A DNA stretch of 64,000 nt from Bradysia coprophila. Its lineage: Eukaryota > Arthropoda > Insecta > Diptera > Sciaridae. Positions 23,732-37,800 of this stretch are shown piece after piece (position 1 is the first letter of the stretch; each line of letters opens with the position of its first letter). Both the position numbers and the translations under genes were made by a program. The stretch is taken from positions 1 through 64,000 of the forward strand of contig NW_023503306.1 of assembly GCF_014529535.1 (NCBI RefSeq), in the 5' to 3' direction. Under the pieces are notes generated by a model. That model made no database searches and was not told where the DNA came from. It worked only from the letters and a program-made list of their open reading frames with translations.

Positions 23732-24717
23732 TTGTAGACGTAATTCGAGACAGTAGATTTATTTCAGAACTGGGCGGTTATCCCTTTTCCTTTTTGGATA
23801 GCCGCGGACAATTACGTCAATAATCTTAATTCGTATTGTTAGATTCATTCATTTGCAATTACTCTCAATAACTTTTTATTATCTGTTTTCGAAAAAATTA
23901 ATGACGGGGCCCATTCTTTTTAAAGACATTACCTCTTCCAACAGTGTATTCCTCATATTATCATCAGCAAAATGTAAAACGAAATGCGATGACGTTTTTA
24001 ACAGATATACAACAACAACAACAACTTAAATTGTACCGGTTTAATCTTACATATAAAACAAAATCACTGTTATATAATTGCAATCACTTTTTTTTACAAC
24101 TATTAAATCACCACAACTTATTTATTAAAGATAAAAAAACAACAGACATTCGAGAAATGGTAAAAAAAATTATATTTTTTTCTGTTTCTTTACGATTTGA
24201 ACTTTAAAAGACTAACATCTCACACATGGCATCATCTATTTAAAACTGATTTCTCTTATGTTTATATCGTATGCTTTCTGTTCAATATACCATATGAGAA
24301 GTCGATGATAGCACAAATATCTATACATACAATGCATGTATATGTATGGTACATATGACTACCTTTCCTACATGACGACGTTTATATTTATATACAACGT
24401 TCAATTTTACGAATAAACGTTTCTGTACATATATTAACTGAAGTGGTGCCTAAGTGTTTCATACCCAAAATTGTCCGACCGAAAAATCTTTTTTTTTTTC
24501 GACTTTGCTGATGCATTTGTGTTACATGTGGCTAATATAATAAAAAACGAGCATTTGTAATAAAGAAATACTATCTAATTGTCGAGGCTTACAGTAACGT
24601 CTCTACCACCAGTTTTGTCCACGCAACTCTACAACTGGCAAAAAAAATAAGATAAAATATTTCGCTGAGAGGCAAAGCGTTGGTCAAGGTTGTATATGAA
24701 TAGTTAAATGCATAGAT

Positions 24718-24874
24718 GGGACGCGTCACTTTAGCGAATTGTAAAAAAATGAAATTTCATTAATTTGGCTTCGCTTCAAATGTTTTTTGGCTTAAAGACT
24801 ATCAAAACCAATTGAAACGAAGCTAAACCAATGAGATTTCATTCTTCTTATAATTCGCCAATGTGTCACGTCCC
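24718..24874. mobile_element. 157-bp foldback MITE
   Basis: GGGACGCGTCACTTTAGCGA faces, inverted, GGGACGTGACACATTGGCGA. Homology continues through GAATTGTAA and GAAATTTCATTAATTTGGCT. No duplication seen. Confidence 0.55.
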
Positions 24875-26542
24875 GTTTCACCAGTTATCTCCAACTGCAT
24901 TTCAATACAATATGTAAACTGAACTGAAGTTCTACTAAAAAATTTATTTTGGATTTTTTGCGATAGCGGCCTTAGTGATCTGAAAAACGGCTGTATTGTC
25001 TCTTTGAATCTCAATTCCAATTCTCTGAATGATTTCGCGTGCAATTTCCAGTTAGGCCGGAAAAACATGAGCAATTTGGAAAACGTAGCATAATTGTCGT
25101 TTCTGCAACGCCTTAAAACCGTTAAATGCAAATCCAACCAAGATTCACTAGTACTGGCAACGATTATTGCTTCTACGTTTCTGCAGTAAAATGCATGTTA
25201 ATAAAAACTTCAAATTAAACTCTAACTTTTTTAGCTAAATTTACTGAAAGGTCATTGATCTGGCGAAAAGCGCTTCCTGTTTAGGCGGAAAACGCAGCAT
25301 AATTGTTGATCCCATCAACGCAAAATTGCTCGTGAGCTTTCCGCCTTACTAATGTGATAGCCATTTCCATGGCAGGTTTCAGAATCTTGGAACAGGAAAA
25401 CATTTCCCTCTGCGACCTACCTTTAAGTGAGCTAAAACTTCGCTTTTTCTTGAATCTGTAACACGTGACAGACTTCGAGATATTCATCTCCAGGCCCAAC
25501 TTTAAAAGCCTTTCTTTCAGATTCAACCGATCGCCCACCAGCTTACAATTTACTGCTTACCATCGTAAGCCATCGTACCATCGTCCAGTTATACCAGAGG
25601 ATGGATGTTCAAATCAGTAATTAATACTGGTATCACATCATTGATGCATAGACTAAAAATTACTAGCCCACGTGGATTCCCTGCTAATCGAGGGGTCACC
25701 GACTTCCAGGGATTATTTGGGATTATTTTAGGATTATTTTGAAGTCAGTGACCCCTGCCTGCTGATAGCCGTTTGTTGATAGAATAAATGATTTGTTGTA
25801 CAGAGAACTTTCAAATTTCGATAACCTGGGCTTGATATTCATTTATCACATGTAACGATTAGCCAAACCCGACTTCATCTCGCAACAAATCCTCCCGTGT
25901 GTTTGCTGTAATGCTCACATGATGCAGAGCTCTAGTTTTAGTTATTTCATTACTAAGTTTGAAAATTGCGAATATTGAAGTATTTCTCACGTGCGAAGGA
26001 GATGCAAGATGTGTTTGAAAACGTGATATTAAAAGATGCAAACATGTGCCAGACGTGACATATCTAATGAATGATGTCTTACATCATAGCGCAATATGGT
26101 TGTAATAACGTGATATGTTTAGTCTTCATCTCAAGTCGAATATACTTCTTGTACCCTGTAAGTCGGTAAGTCTTTGATAATAAATCAACTACTACTACTG
26201 CTATCATAAGTCGGGATGTATAATTTTGCCTTACTTGCTAACTTTTTCTTTATTCTGGACATCAAGATGGATATTACTAATTGACAGCACCACGCCCATG
26301 TAATATTAAGAAAAAGTCAACTTACAATTTATGTCGACCTAGAATTATAACAGGTCGAATTCGTAATCTTTGCATAGAAACCGCTATAGCAAACATGCTA
26401 CACCATATCATAGCTAATAAATGATAATAAGCTTGTAAGTATGCGATAATTTTTAAAAACAAAAACAAGCAAGGAAAGCAAACACGTAGTGTTTGCAAGA
26501 GAGACTCGCACGAAATCATTAAATTTTCTTTTAAAATCGTTA

Positions 26543-26712
26543 GGGGCCGTTCATAAATTACGTAACGCAAAAATCAACATTTTTCAGACCCCCCCCCGGG
26601 TCTGTAACGCTAAAAGGGTCAAGTTTGACCCAATTTTGTTAGAACCGTAACGCTTGCCTCATACCCCCCCCCCCCTCCCCCCTCTAGCGTTACGTAATTT
26701 ATGAACGGCCCC
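26543..26712. mobile_element. 170-bp MITE with TTA duplication (PIF/Harbinger-like) and poly-C tracts
   Basis: Perfect termini GGGGCCGTTCATAAATTACG and inverse, TTA at 26540-26542 and 26713-26715. Inside are two C homopolymer runs and a small GGGTCAAGTTTGACCC palindrome. The TTCATAAATTACG core resembles the CCATAAATGACG end of the element at 8336. Confidence 0.8.
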
Positions 26713-27492
26713 TTAGGGGCCATGCTCTGGGGTGAAACATAACGAATACAACTGAATTTTAAGTGGACGAATATAAATTTCATGATTAACGAACGTTATT
26801 AGTTTTTGGTTGAGCGTTAAAAATAATTCAATTTACCAATATCTTCATCGAAGTGGTTACCAACTTTGTGGAAGTAATGGTAAAGTAATTTAAAATATGA
26901 GAATACGGGTGGCCATTTAACGCGGCATTAGAATGTCAATTTTGAATTTTTTACCGTAGTGATTTATTAAGCAAATTAAATTATGCATCGAAAGACACTT
27001 AAATTAATACGAGATAAGAGTACCAATTCGTGAACCTAAAGGCGGGGAACCCCGTCTGATGTCCTTTAAAATGTGGAGTCCAATTAAAATTAAAAAAGGC
27101 TTGGATCTGTTTCAATTCAGGTTAACCCGAGCCTGAACTTTCACTTTCAGGTTTTCAAGAAAAGGACAGTTAACATTTACTCGTTGTAAGAACATAATTT
27201 GAGTCTTTATTTCGTTGAAATATTAATTGAGCTCTTAAGATTGTTCAAGTAGAACTGCTTTTGAAAAATAATATCAAAATCATTGATAAATAGTACTATA
27301 TGTTTGTCTAGACTGTATATAATATTACAACACAACATTTTCAATTTATAATCTCTCATAAACAGTTTGTTCATAAAATAATTACATTTTGTTTTGAACG
27401 TTAGCGAATCTTAGTGTGTCTGTGGACAGGCTCAGTATAACTAATAAAGCATACAGAATCGGCAGATTTTCGAAACGTCAAATAAGGACCTA

Positions 27493-27592
27493 GGCAGTAA
27501 CGGTTCATTTTAGAAACGCCAAATAAGTGACCTAATACAATGTCTATGAAAATGAACGCTCCTGCCTGATTTAATTTACTATGATACTGCCC
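27493..27592. mobile_element. Short copy of the GGCAGNGTAAAA MITE family
   Basis: Shares CGGTTCATTTT, AAACGCCAAAT, AATGAACGCTCCTGCCTG and terminal ACTGCC with 11028-11200 and 48244-48438. Internally deleted. Confidence 0.5.
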
Positions 27593-28291
27593 AATTTATC
27601 AAAATTAAAGATAAATTTGACAGTTTAAGTGACGTCAATTTTCGTCATTTTGACGACCTTTTATCTTACCTTATTATTAAACGCATCCAAAAACGATAGT
27701 CCCAAAGTCTGGCTTCACCCCGGTGCACTTACACACCTTGTGTGTATTTGGATATGTTAAAATATACTATTTTCCTGTTAAGTGACTAAATGGTGTGGTT
27801 TTTCCGCACTAGATGTGATTTAGACACGTCATAGGAACAAGATCTTATCTATTGTTCGTCAAAATATTCATAATTTCAGCCACCGAGGATTGAAATACGA
27901 CATATTTCCACCTCTGTATCCATAAAATATTTCCTCACTCCGCTCGTAAGTAAAAATTTATGCTGAAAAAATCGACATTTCAAAAATTAGTGCACAAGAT
28001 ACCATTTCCATTTAACAGTACGCGACTTTGAAATGAGTGACGCATTTCGTTTCAGCTGATCCACTCATACTGTTAAGAATTATACGTGAGAAGACACTCA
28101 AGTGAAACAACTCTAGCAATTCGATCAAATCAAGTCGCCGTTTGAATTGAATCGTATCAACGTGGCCTATAAATACGGTATTACTCTAACGAACATTCAC
28201 ATTCAATAAAAGTACGTTGCACAGGACAATGGTCCCTAAATAAAGGCTCTGAATAACAGTAGAATTCGCAACACATACAAACTGAAACACT

Positions 28292-28432
28292 TTAACCTGT
28301 CACATACGGCTATTCATCTGTTATCGATAATGACGACAAAAATAATGACAAGTTCTGGGTAACATGGTACCTTATTGCATGTTAAAAGAATTGAAGTACA
28401 AGATTTGAAATCAACAGTCTGTAACAGGTTAA
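28292..28432. mobile_element. MITE with TTAACCTGTCACA ends, copy 2
   Basis: TTAACCTGTCACATACGGCT and CAGTCTGTAACAGGTTAA at the ends. It is shorter than the copy at 23509 and shares TTATCGATAA-type words. Confidence 0.6.
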
Positions 28433-29254
28433 GAAGTTTAACCATTACCACGTGCGTGTGAGCAACTATTTCACAGTGTAACCACTTTTGTTTGTATGAG
28501 TGGGTCAGCTGAAAAACAGTGAAACAAAATTCGTCATTTATTTCAAAGTCGTCGACTGTACACGACTAACTTTACCTACCAAAGGTGGTTACACCGATCA
28601 CTCAAAAATTCACTGAACTTTGCTGTAATTTTCATACAAAATTGTAGCACAATTTCAGTTCAGTTGAAATTTTGTTTTGAAATGCAGTTTGCGTTACCGA
28701 TAGACGCCATGTTTTCTTTTTCGGTGCGGCCTCAGTGAAATAATGGCGATCGGCGTAATCTTCTCATATACAACCTGGGAATTGTCATTACCTCCGGTTA
28801 TTATTTTTTTGATAAACCTTTCTAAAATGTCACACATTCTTTTCACTCTGGGAAAGGTAACTATCGCTTCCATGCTCAAAAAATTACGAATGAGAAAAAA
28901 TTGAGATTCACATTCGTTTCATATTTTACAATCATAAAAGGTTATATACGTATGTGACAATCATCTCTAGCCAATGCTCTCTTTAGCATCGAAAGTAACT
29001 GTGACGTCAACTTATAAATCGCAGCTTACACGTTTTATGAGTGTTGCTACTGGTAAATTAAAATTCTCAAGTTTTTAAGTTTATGCAACACATGCATATA
29101 ATTCGAAAGATCTAGTGCAGCAAAGATGTTTAAGCATGCGCGAGTGATGACATTTTTGGAACTAACATGCACTCAGACCCGGACTGACCATATGAGACGA
29201 CTTGGAAAATCAGAAGTGCTACTAAAAGTTTTATTTTATTGAATAGAAAAGAAG

Positions 29255-29374
29255 GGTGTTGAGGAATTTCTCGCCGTGTCATTCACAATAACCCACAAAG
29301 TGACATTTTCCTTATACAAAATGTGTCATTTTGTCAACTATTGTGAATGACGCGGCGCGAAATTCCTAGCAGCC
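29255..29374. mobile_element. 120-bp MITE, GGTGTTGAGGAAT family, copy 2
   Basis: Same length and structure as 16333-16452. Perfect 8-bp duplication AAAAGAAG (29247-29254 and 29375-29382). Confidence 0.85.
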
Positions 29375-30601
29375 AAAAGAAGAGAACATTTCGTGGAACT
29401 TGGAAGTGAATGTGCCAATAAGGAGTGCTCATTTTAGTTGTGAGGAATCGACCTCTAATTACCTCAAGAACAACAGAACAGAAAAAATCCGTTAAAATGA
29501 CGTCAGACCTATAAGTTCTAGAGCTGCGAAGACGGTTTAACATCTGGAGTGATTTAACACTAACCTCGCACACTGCATATTAAGCAGGTAGCCATTTAAA
29601 ATGCTTCTGGCGTTGAATCGACGAATTAATAGTTATTTAAGACATCTAGTGCTAAGTATTAGGCTCTAGATGTGCAATACTCATCGTGAGCCTAATAAAG
29701 GACTTTGCACCGAGATTCATACAACGTTTTATGCCACAGAGGCATCTAAAGTTTGCGAATTTTGCATATTATGATGTTGAGTGGTATAAAAGTATTTTAA
29801 TGCAAAAATAGGGATCATAATGATGAAGCAGGAAGTACACAAATTTGGGTTTTAAATGCCATCCATAGCATCCTGAGATTTTGTGTGGCTGGGACTCAAG
29901 TCTAAACAGTTTTTAGCAGGTAATTCTTTGAAGTTATTCCACAACTATTAACTACGCGTAACTATTGTGCCCAGGGAAGGTAGTGACCTTTCCACAATGC
30001 AGTCATTTAATGAAATTGCTTTCGAATTGACGGTGTGAAGTAACTTAAAAGTTTATGGCCACTTTTTGGGGAAATTTTGTTTCACTTGAATCGTTTGTTT
30101 TCAGTCAGGGCTTAAAGGCAGAGAGATGCTAACATGACGAATGGATAGAAAAAAAAAAGAATTTTCGGAAAATTATTCTCGTTTAGGAGATACAACCTTT
30201 TAACTTTTCGACTTTTCTAGATCCTTGTGTACACGGCCTATTTTACAAACCCCTTTCCCTGATTGTGGACGTCATTTTTGCATGACCTCAAATCGCGCTG
30301 AACGTTTCACTTAACTACTCTAGTTTCTAAACATTATTTCCATAGGGAAATGCTACTTGGAAACTAAAGCTCAAATGTAATAGATTTGTCTACGATTCTA
30401 TTACATTTCCTCATAAAAGTGCTGATGTCAGCGCTCCATTTTTGGTGTGAACTAAACGGGCCTCATCATAAAGTTTTTAATTTTGGTGGATTTCGTTTGT
30501 TTCTTTCGTTTTACTTGTTCCCCACGTATTCCACCACACAGAAATAGTGCTTGAATTTACGTCTCTTCTACGTGTGAGTGAAACGATTCTATTTAAGTAT
30601 G

Positions 30602-30683
30602 GTTTCCACTCAACAAATAGTAATCCGTGAGATAGCAATTCAATTTTGTCTTCCACACGGAGTACTTTTTCGGTAAGTGGAAA
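30602..30683. mobile_element. Small foldback MITE (GTTTCCACT ends), copy 1
   Basis: GTTTCCACTCAACAAATAGTA and, inverted, TTTCCACTTACCGAAAAAGTA, with CACGGAGTACTTTTT. A larger copy is at 60996-61109. Confidence 0.5.
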
Positions 30684-30987
30684 TTAAGCATTACGCTTCT
30701 TTTGTGGTTCAATGTGGAACCATTAAGACTTAAGAATACTAATCAAGTAAAAACTTATGATGAGGTCCGTTTATGACATCTCAGAGTGAATTGATTTCCC
30801 AAATAATTAGAGCACAAAGAATGAAGTACTGAAGACAAAAAGAAATTGTGGCGCCTCTATAGGCCAACGACGGTTTCGTATATAGTTAACATGTTGGTAA
30901 ATTTTAATTGATGGCCGGCGCGGCGTTACGTTTTTTCGTCTTCTTTGCTTTAAAAACAGAAATGATGTAAATGAATACACAAAATAA

Positions 30988-31060
30988 CAAATAATGAATT
31001 ATAAATGCAAAGAATGGACCTGTATAAAAGCGTATATAATATTCTTTGCATTTATAATGG
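30988..31060. repeat. Hairpin-forming inverted repeat
   Basis: ATTATAAATGCAAAGAAT faces its exact inverse ATTCTTTGCATTTATAAT across about 35 bp. Origin unknown. Confidence 0.5.
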
Positions 31061-31855
31061 ATATAATGTCAGAGAAGAATCTCGTTTCGTTGGCTAAATT
31101 TTTTTTAATGGAAATTCACCAAAAAGTCTCTGTTCTTTTCCCGTTCGTTTAGAACTAAAACTTTGAAGACAAAAACAAAATTAAATAAATTAAGAGAACA
31201 CACAACAACACAAAGCCTTCAAAATTCGTAGAATATCTAAAAATCGCATAAATTCACTTCAAATAAATTTTCTGGCTAGTTATTCATAATTATAATTATT
31301 GTTATTATGAATGAATGGCCAAAGATAGAAGATGCAGAAATAAATTTTATTTTTGTTATATCCATTATGTTTGTGTGTTGTGTTGCTTTTTTTTTGCCTT
31401 AGCCATTTAAATAAAGAAGAAGAAAAAAAAAGTTGTTTTATTGGAATGCCACATCTCTTATTATAATTTAATAATGTTGGATGGTATCCCCGCTATATCT
31501 CTTTCATAACATTATTGTTATGGTTTTTCAGCTAGCACAACTACCTTCATTCCTCGACTTGATTCTTTGGTTAAAGATGAATATTAATACTTGAATGGCA
31601 ATTTTATTCAGTTTTCGCTGGCTCTTTGTACCGTTCGGTCGATAAAATATTTGTACAGATTTAGTTGTTTTAAATTTTGTTGGAAATTAAAAATTTAACA
31701 TTTTTCTTCTTGTTTTGGTTTCGTGTTGTTCAGTATTTTGATCAGTTGTGTTGATGTGGATATATAGTACGAATCGGATCTTGTTGAACAAGAAAAATTG
31801 ATTGTGGGTTAAACGCTATCTTATTAGCTCCGTTCGTTAGAGATTGTATGGTAAC

Positions 31856-34800
31856 ATGGTTAAAATGCAATTTATTTTCGGAGTATTAATCGGATTAACT
31901 GCTGCTAGTAAGTGAACTCATTGAAGACTATTTTGTTGTTGGAAAAACTTTGATTTGTCGTTTTTTGCTTCAAAGGATGCACTTTGATAATTGCTCCGAA
32001 AGAGAGAATTCGTTCAAATCGTTTTTTCTGCCCACCACACTATATGCATCTAATTGTGCCAATTCAAGATTCGTTTATGCAATGCTTGTTTCATAACACT
32101 ATATTTTACTATTGTATGAAGAAAACGAGTTAATACAAAATTTTTTGTTGTTTTTTGCAATTTCTAAATTGCTTTATGTTTACATCAACTGTTAGGTCTG
32201 CGGTATATTTTTGAAGACATACGAGTAGAAGATGTTGTTTTTGAGCGGTGGAAAAAGGCAGTGAAGTTTTTTTTTGGCTAGAATTTTATCCTTGACTTTT
32301 TGCGTTTGACTTGGCAGAGTCATTAATTTTTTTTTTCATTTTTGTTAAGCAAAGGAGTTTTTGTTCATTCTTTTAATTTACCACACGAGAGACGTTTACC
32401 AGAAGTTTCTTATTTTGAATTTTGAATGTATTTTACCATTACAATGCTTAACAGATTTGATGTTCTAAATTTTGAAATTTAAATGTTTTTCATTATGCTC
32501 GTTGGTCGAAGTTTTGACGTTGTATACCAGTTAATGAAAATTTGAAGTTATGACATTTATTTCCCGCCCAATGCGAAAATTGACCATTGAATGACAGTTT
32601 GCCTACTGCAAAAATGATCCATGAAGAATATCTTCTGTTCATTTTACTTGAATTTAATTCCTTTGTGCATGGGACCAGACAATAAACCAGTTACGTGATT
32701 CATTAATTCGGTAACAGCCTTGTTATACTCGCAAACTCGTTCGTTTGTTTTTGAGCAACTTGCTTTTGTAACTGGTCGCCCTCGGCTCGGATATACAAAA
32801 ACTCTAGACTTCTTGCAAAGAATTCGTTGCTCAAAAAACACACTGGTGACTTTGCTTTTATCATAAAACTGGATCCCTATGTAAGGAATTACTTTCGCAG
32901 CATCCACGGTAATGTGCAATTAAATTCAAGTCACAAGCAAAACAATTCCGGAAATATTTATTTAAGTCGTCTTTTGTTAAGGTCTTCAGGCTAAGTCGTG
33001 CATTGTGCTAAAACGAAGCGGCCGACCAACACAAACACGCACATTCTTTTTCATGAAAGGGTTCGAAAGCCCGGGAAAATTTCAGAAAAACCCTTAACAT
33101 CCGTGAAAAAGGTAAAGGGCCTTTAAGTTGTATGGGTATCGGCATACGATTACAAATGTCAGCGGTCTTTTCTTTGTAAATCAACTTCAGTGCTATGACG
33201 TTTCATAGAGATTTACCAACGGAGGTTTCCTATTTTTTTATATGAATTCTTTTGCACTCTTTTGAAACGGTTTTTGTTCACTCTAACTCTTCACTTGATG
33301 TTCCTTCAGCAACTCTTCAATTTATTGGTCTGAAAGTACTAGATTTGAGAAATGTGATATATACCATGAGCAAGTTGTTTGAAGTGCTTCTTTTAAGGGC
33401 ATTTTTACCGTATACTATACTTACATAACTACCTTTTATAAACCAAAATGAAGATTAATGAAGTTGCAAGCGTTTTAGCAATGCGCTATGTGGTGCTTTA
33501 GTGACCACACAAGTCAACGTCATTCATAGTTTAGTTATAGCATATTATTTCGTCACGAGAACTGAAATGACTGTTTATGTTTTCGTGTGATTATTTGCAA
33601 AAAGCAACAAAATCGTTTGTTTACATCTCGGTAGTAAATAGTTATTTATGTAAGCAGATTCATATCACGCTACTTTATACCACCAGATGTGATTTGTCAC
33701 ATTGTTGATGCGATGAAGGCTTCTTTAATATTTTAACAAGATCGCTGACTTAATTGCAGTTATGTTTTCTTTGTTTTTAATTACTCTAAGTGCCTTTTTC
33801 TGCTGTGATACACATAGCTCAATAGGAAAATAAATCGGCTCACTGGGGTTTGGGATCGTTCACAAATTTCGACGTCTTTCAATTCACAAATTTTTGTAAC
33901 AAATTTCCGAAACAGATTATGATATGCTATTAGTTAATCCTAACTGAGTCTATCGACCGTAACAAAGTCGTAAAAACGTAATAAGTCTCATCGATGTCTT
34001 ACTGTCACCACTTTTATTTGGAGACATTCATAAGGTGTTCTCAGGCATGGTAAAAACTCGTGAATTACGGACGTTCCCCTTAGCACATCATGCACAATTC
34101 AGAATTTACCAAGCGGACTGACTTCACTTTTGCCATTACAGAGTAACTGTCATGACCAGAATGTACTGAAGATGAATGAGAAGAAAACTCTATTACATTA
34201 GACAGTTTGCGCAAATGACATAGAATTTATAGGTTAACTTATAAGTTGGAAATTATAAGTCACATCGTCGTACAAGAAGCTCTGGCGGTTAACTTATAAT
34301 TTCCAACTTATAAGTTAACCTATATTCTATCTTCTAAATTTGCGCAAACTGTCTGTTATACCCTTAGCATCTACACATCATGGTCTGTCGCCTACCACAA
34401 TTTTCTATTTCGTAAAAATTCGTTTTGTATGTGTTAAGTTTCTTTTGCACAAAAAGAACCTTGGTCCATAATTTAAAATTAAGAGTTCGTCCCATCTGAC
34501 TCAAAACACTAAAATTGTTGAATATCACTCCAAAGTTCTTTGCCTGTTGAATATCAAGTTTTTTGTGTAATGATTTCACTACCTTATTACATTTTTAGCA
34601 CTATCCAATGCCGTTGATTCTGGTTATTATGGACTGAAAATTGGACCATTATCACAACTTCATCATGGCCTTTCCGGTGATGTTTATGCAGTTGATTCAA
34701 AGACACTGTTTCTGAAAAACTTAAACTATGACGGAGAGGGTCCAGGTAAGGATTTACTCACATTACACTTTTTTGTCGAGTTACTTTGTGCTTGGTAACT

Positions 34801-37800
34801 GTCCACAACGAGAACCGTTTTTTGTTGTACAAGTTGCAAGTTTCGTCGCGAAGTACGTTATACAACAGAAAATCGAAGTGACTAGTTGTTCTTACGTTGG
34901 ATTCTTACTAAAACAGCATCTAACATTTTAAAATACAAATTTCTTCGGATATCCGACACATGATTAAGTGGCCGAAACTACTAGTACATTACTTACCAAT
35001 GGGTCAAATGATTGTAATGGTACATCTTGTGTGAAGTTTGCCGATCGAGACCGAGGTCGGTAAACACAAAAGAAGAAACATTTCGATCATTTACCCCATT
35101 GCTAAATAAGATATTTTATTCAAAAACTTGAGGTAAAGTATTAGATTCGTGCAGTAAAGTTAACATTACCTCACGTTTTTGAATAAAATAATTTTTCGCA
35201 ACAAGTGACGAAAAGTAGGACTTTCCATTGCCTTTATTGCGAAAAACGTTTTAAACAACTCGTTGATAAATAACTATTTCAGTGGCGAAAAGAAAAAACT
35301 TTTGTTGATCTTGTTGCGAAAAATGGTTAATGCTATTTTAGGCACACAATGTGAATTGCACACCTGGTGCCAAAAAAAGCATTTATCACCGAGTTGCATA
35401 ATGGTTATTTATGACATCGAGTGAAAAGCATACCGAGAAACCCGTAGGAGACAGTCAACTATTAATTTAATTAATCGACAAAACAACAGTCAAGACATTA
35501 TTAACCTTGGTCATGAAGCTAAGGGCTACAGCGAAAATTCAAATTTCGTCATTTTTGAATAATTATATCCGAGACAAAGGGAAATTTTCAGAAATATTGG
35601 CAGTACTCCGTGAATTTTGACAGAAATACAATGGCTTCAAACATGTTAAGTGTACGACAATACTGCCACTCAGATTTCAAACAAAATAATCAACAAATTT
35701 CCGTTATTTTTCCAATTATGTTTTAAAGTTTGAATTGTTTGCTTATTTACTTATTCGAAATGAAAATAAGCATTCAATCCAATGTTTCCCATTTTAAAAT
35801 TTGTAGTCTGCCCAAGGCAGAACTTTGTTTGCTTTCAATCTGCATCGATTCATATTGACTTGCACAAACGTGTCTATGGAAAACGGATTTTATCGCCTAT
35901 CCAATGCGAAAGTTCACCATTACATAAAGAGTATGTTCGGTTCATTTTACGTGAATAGAGTGTTCCAGTTCGAATTTTGAATGGGTTTCAAAAATGGAGG
36001 CTGCGGGTACGCAGTTGTCAAAAACAACGCAACAATGAACAGAGCGAAATTTTTACTTCTAGTAATAGATAGCTGCGTCCCCGCGGCATCCATTCTTGAA
36101 AGCTATTCGAAATTCGAACTGGAACACTATTCCTATATGATATTCGACTTTCATATAGGGCAGGCAATAAACATTGGATTCTGTTATGTCATTCATTAAT
36201 TCGGAGACAACAATGTGACACTCGCAGGCTCATCACTTATGTGTTTTTTGAGCAACTTGCTTTATTAACTGTCTTTCGGCAACTGTAGAGTTTGTGTATA
36301 GCTTGTCGAAAAACAGTTACCAACACAAGTTGCTCAAAAAGCACACTTGTGACTTGGTTTTATCAGAAGATAGTTTTTGCGATTTTCCCACCAAAATTTG
36401 ACTCAGCACTGTGTTACAGTACAGTTCGTAGTACAAATTGAGTGACCGCGTTTACTTTTAATGAATTGTATTGAGGAGATTGCAAAGAGGGATTCTTCTG
36501 AAAAACAGAAGGCCGAAATCAGACGCATTTTCTAGTGGAATTTTTTATATGTCGCCAGTAAGGTATTCGACCCAGAAGCCAAAACCACTTTCAAAAAAAT
36601 TCTTCGAAACTTGTGTGGCTACTGTGAGGTGATCAAAAACCGAAAACTTACAAAGTTTTCTCCAGTTACACGAGCCGTACAGGGTCCTTTCTAATTACCT
36701 TTCCAATGACACCCCACAAGACCATGTACGTTTCGTGTACCTCGAGAAATTTCTGTAAGAAAAGTGTAAGTTTTCAGTTTTTTTTTGCTCATTTGCCCCG
36801 GAAGTACATGTAATTACCTTTCTAATGACACCCCACACGACCCTGTACGGCTTGTGTAACTGGATCAACTTTTGTAAGAAAAGCGCAAGTTTTCGGTTTT
36901 TGATGACCTCACACTAGCCACACAAGCTTCGAAGAATTTTTTTGAAAGTGGTTTTGGCTTCTGGGGTCGAATACCTTACTGAAAAGTAAAATTTTGTAGT
37001 GGAATGACAATGAATTACTTTCGCAGCATCCAGTGTAATCTACCATTTTTCGGTGTTTCAGCCATAGTTAGGCATAGCCGTCAATTTGTGTGGACCACAA
37101 AGCAAAGCTTTATTGTCACACCACAAAAGAGTTAATAAATTGTTTTTAATTTCACTGTTCAATTTCGTGCCTCTGCGATGTAGACCGGCCGGATTAATAG
37201 GCCCACCCTCGTTGTCCTAATGACAGACATGTATTATGCACGTGGGCTTTTGGTCTATGTTGAAAAAAATATTTAACACGCAGATGATTTATGTTGATTG
37301 TTTTCTAGCATAATCGATGCAATGGCATTAGTTTACGTAAATTTACCGTGATGAATGATAGAAATTATGCATTAGTGTTGTTATAAACATTAGAATTGAT
37401 TAAGTGGCATCAAGCGAATGAATATTTTACGTAAAAAAATAATTTTTATTTTAAATTTCCATTATTCATAAAAGCGCGCGCCTAGAGATTAAAATTTCAG
37501 TTGGAAAGTCAAAGTCGAAAAGTTTTTATTATTGTAGGTCAATGTTGTTGTTAATTATAAACTGAATATATTTTCATAATAAAAATGGACTTGCATCGAG
37601 ATTGATTTTAATGAAAAAATGTAAAAAAAAAATTATTAATTTTTCAGCTGCATATTTTTATGTCAGCACGGGGAGAAGACCTTCTCTTGAAGGTGCTTTT
37701 CGTGTTCGTGACGAACGTGGCAGCACCGGCGTAATAAAGCGATATCGTAACAAAGATGTGACGCTATCGTTACCCGAAGGCAAAACGTTGCGTGATGTTA

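Larger units (their letters stand above)
18505..31855. other. Gene-poor 13-kb stretch, mostly repeats
   Basis: No exon set with recognisable protein similarity was found on either strand. Minus-strand open frames at 24823-25137 and 25281-25538 overlap palindromic elements. Identified contents are listed separately: MITEs at 21952, 23509, 24718, 26543, 27493, 28292, 29255 and 30602, plus hairpins near 19838 and 30988. The remainder is AT-rich DNA with homopolymer runs. Distal regulatory sequence of Skeletor could be here, but nothing specific can be pointed to. Confidence 0.5.

Noticed and set aside
24823-25538. Minus-strand open frames of 104 and 85 codons
   Set aside because: They overlap palindromic element arms and resemble no protein.
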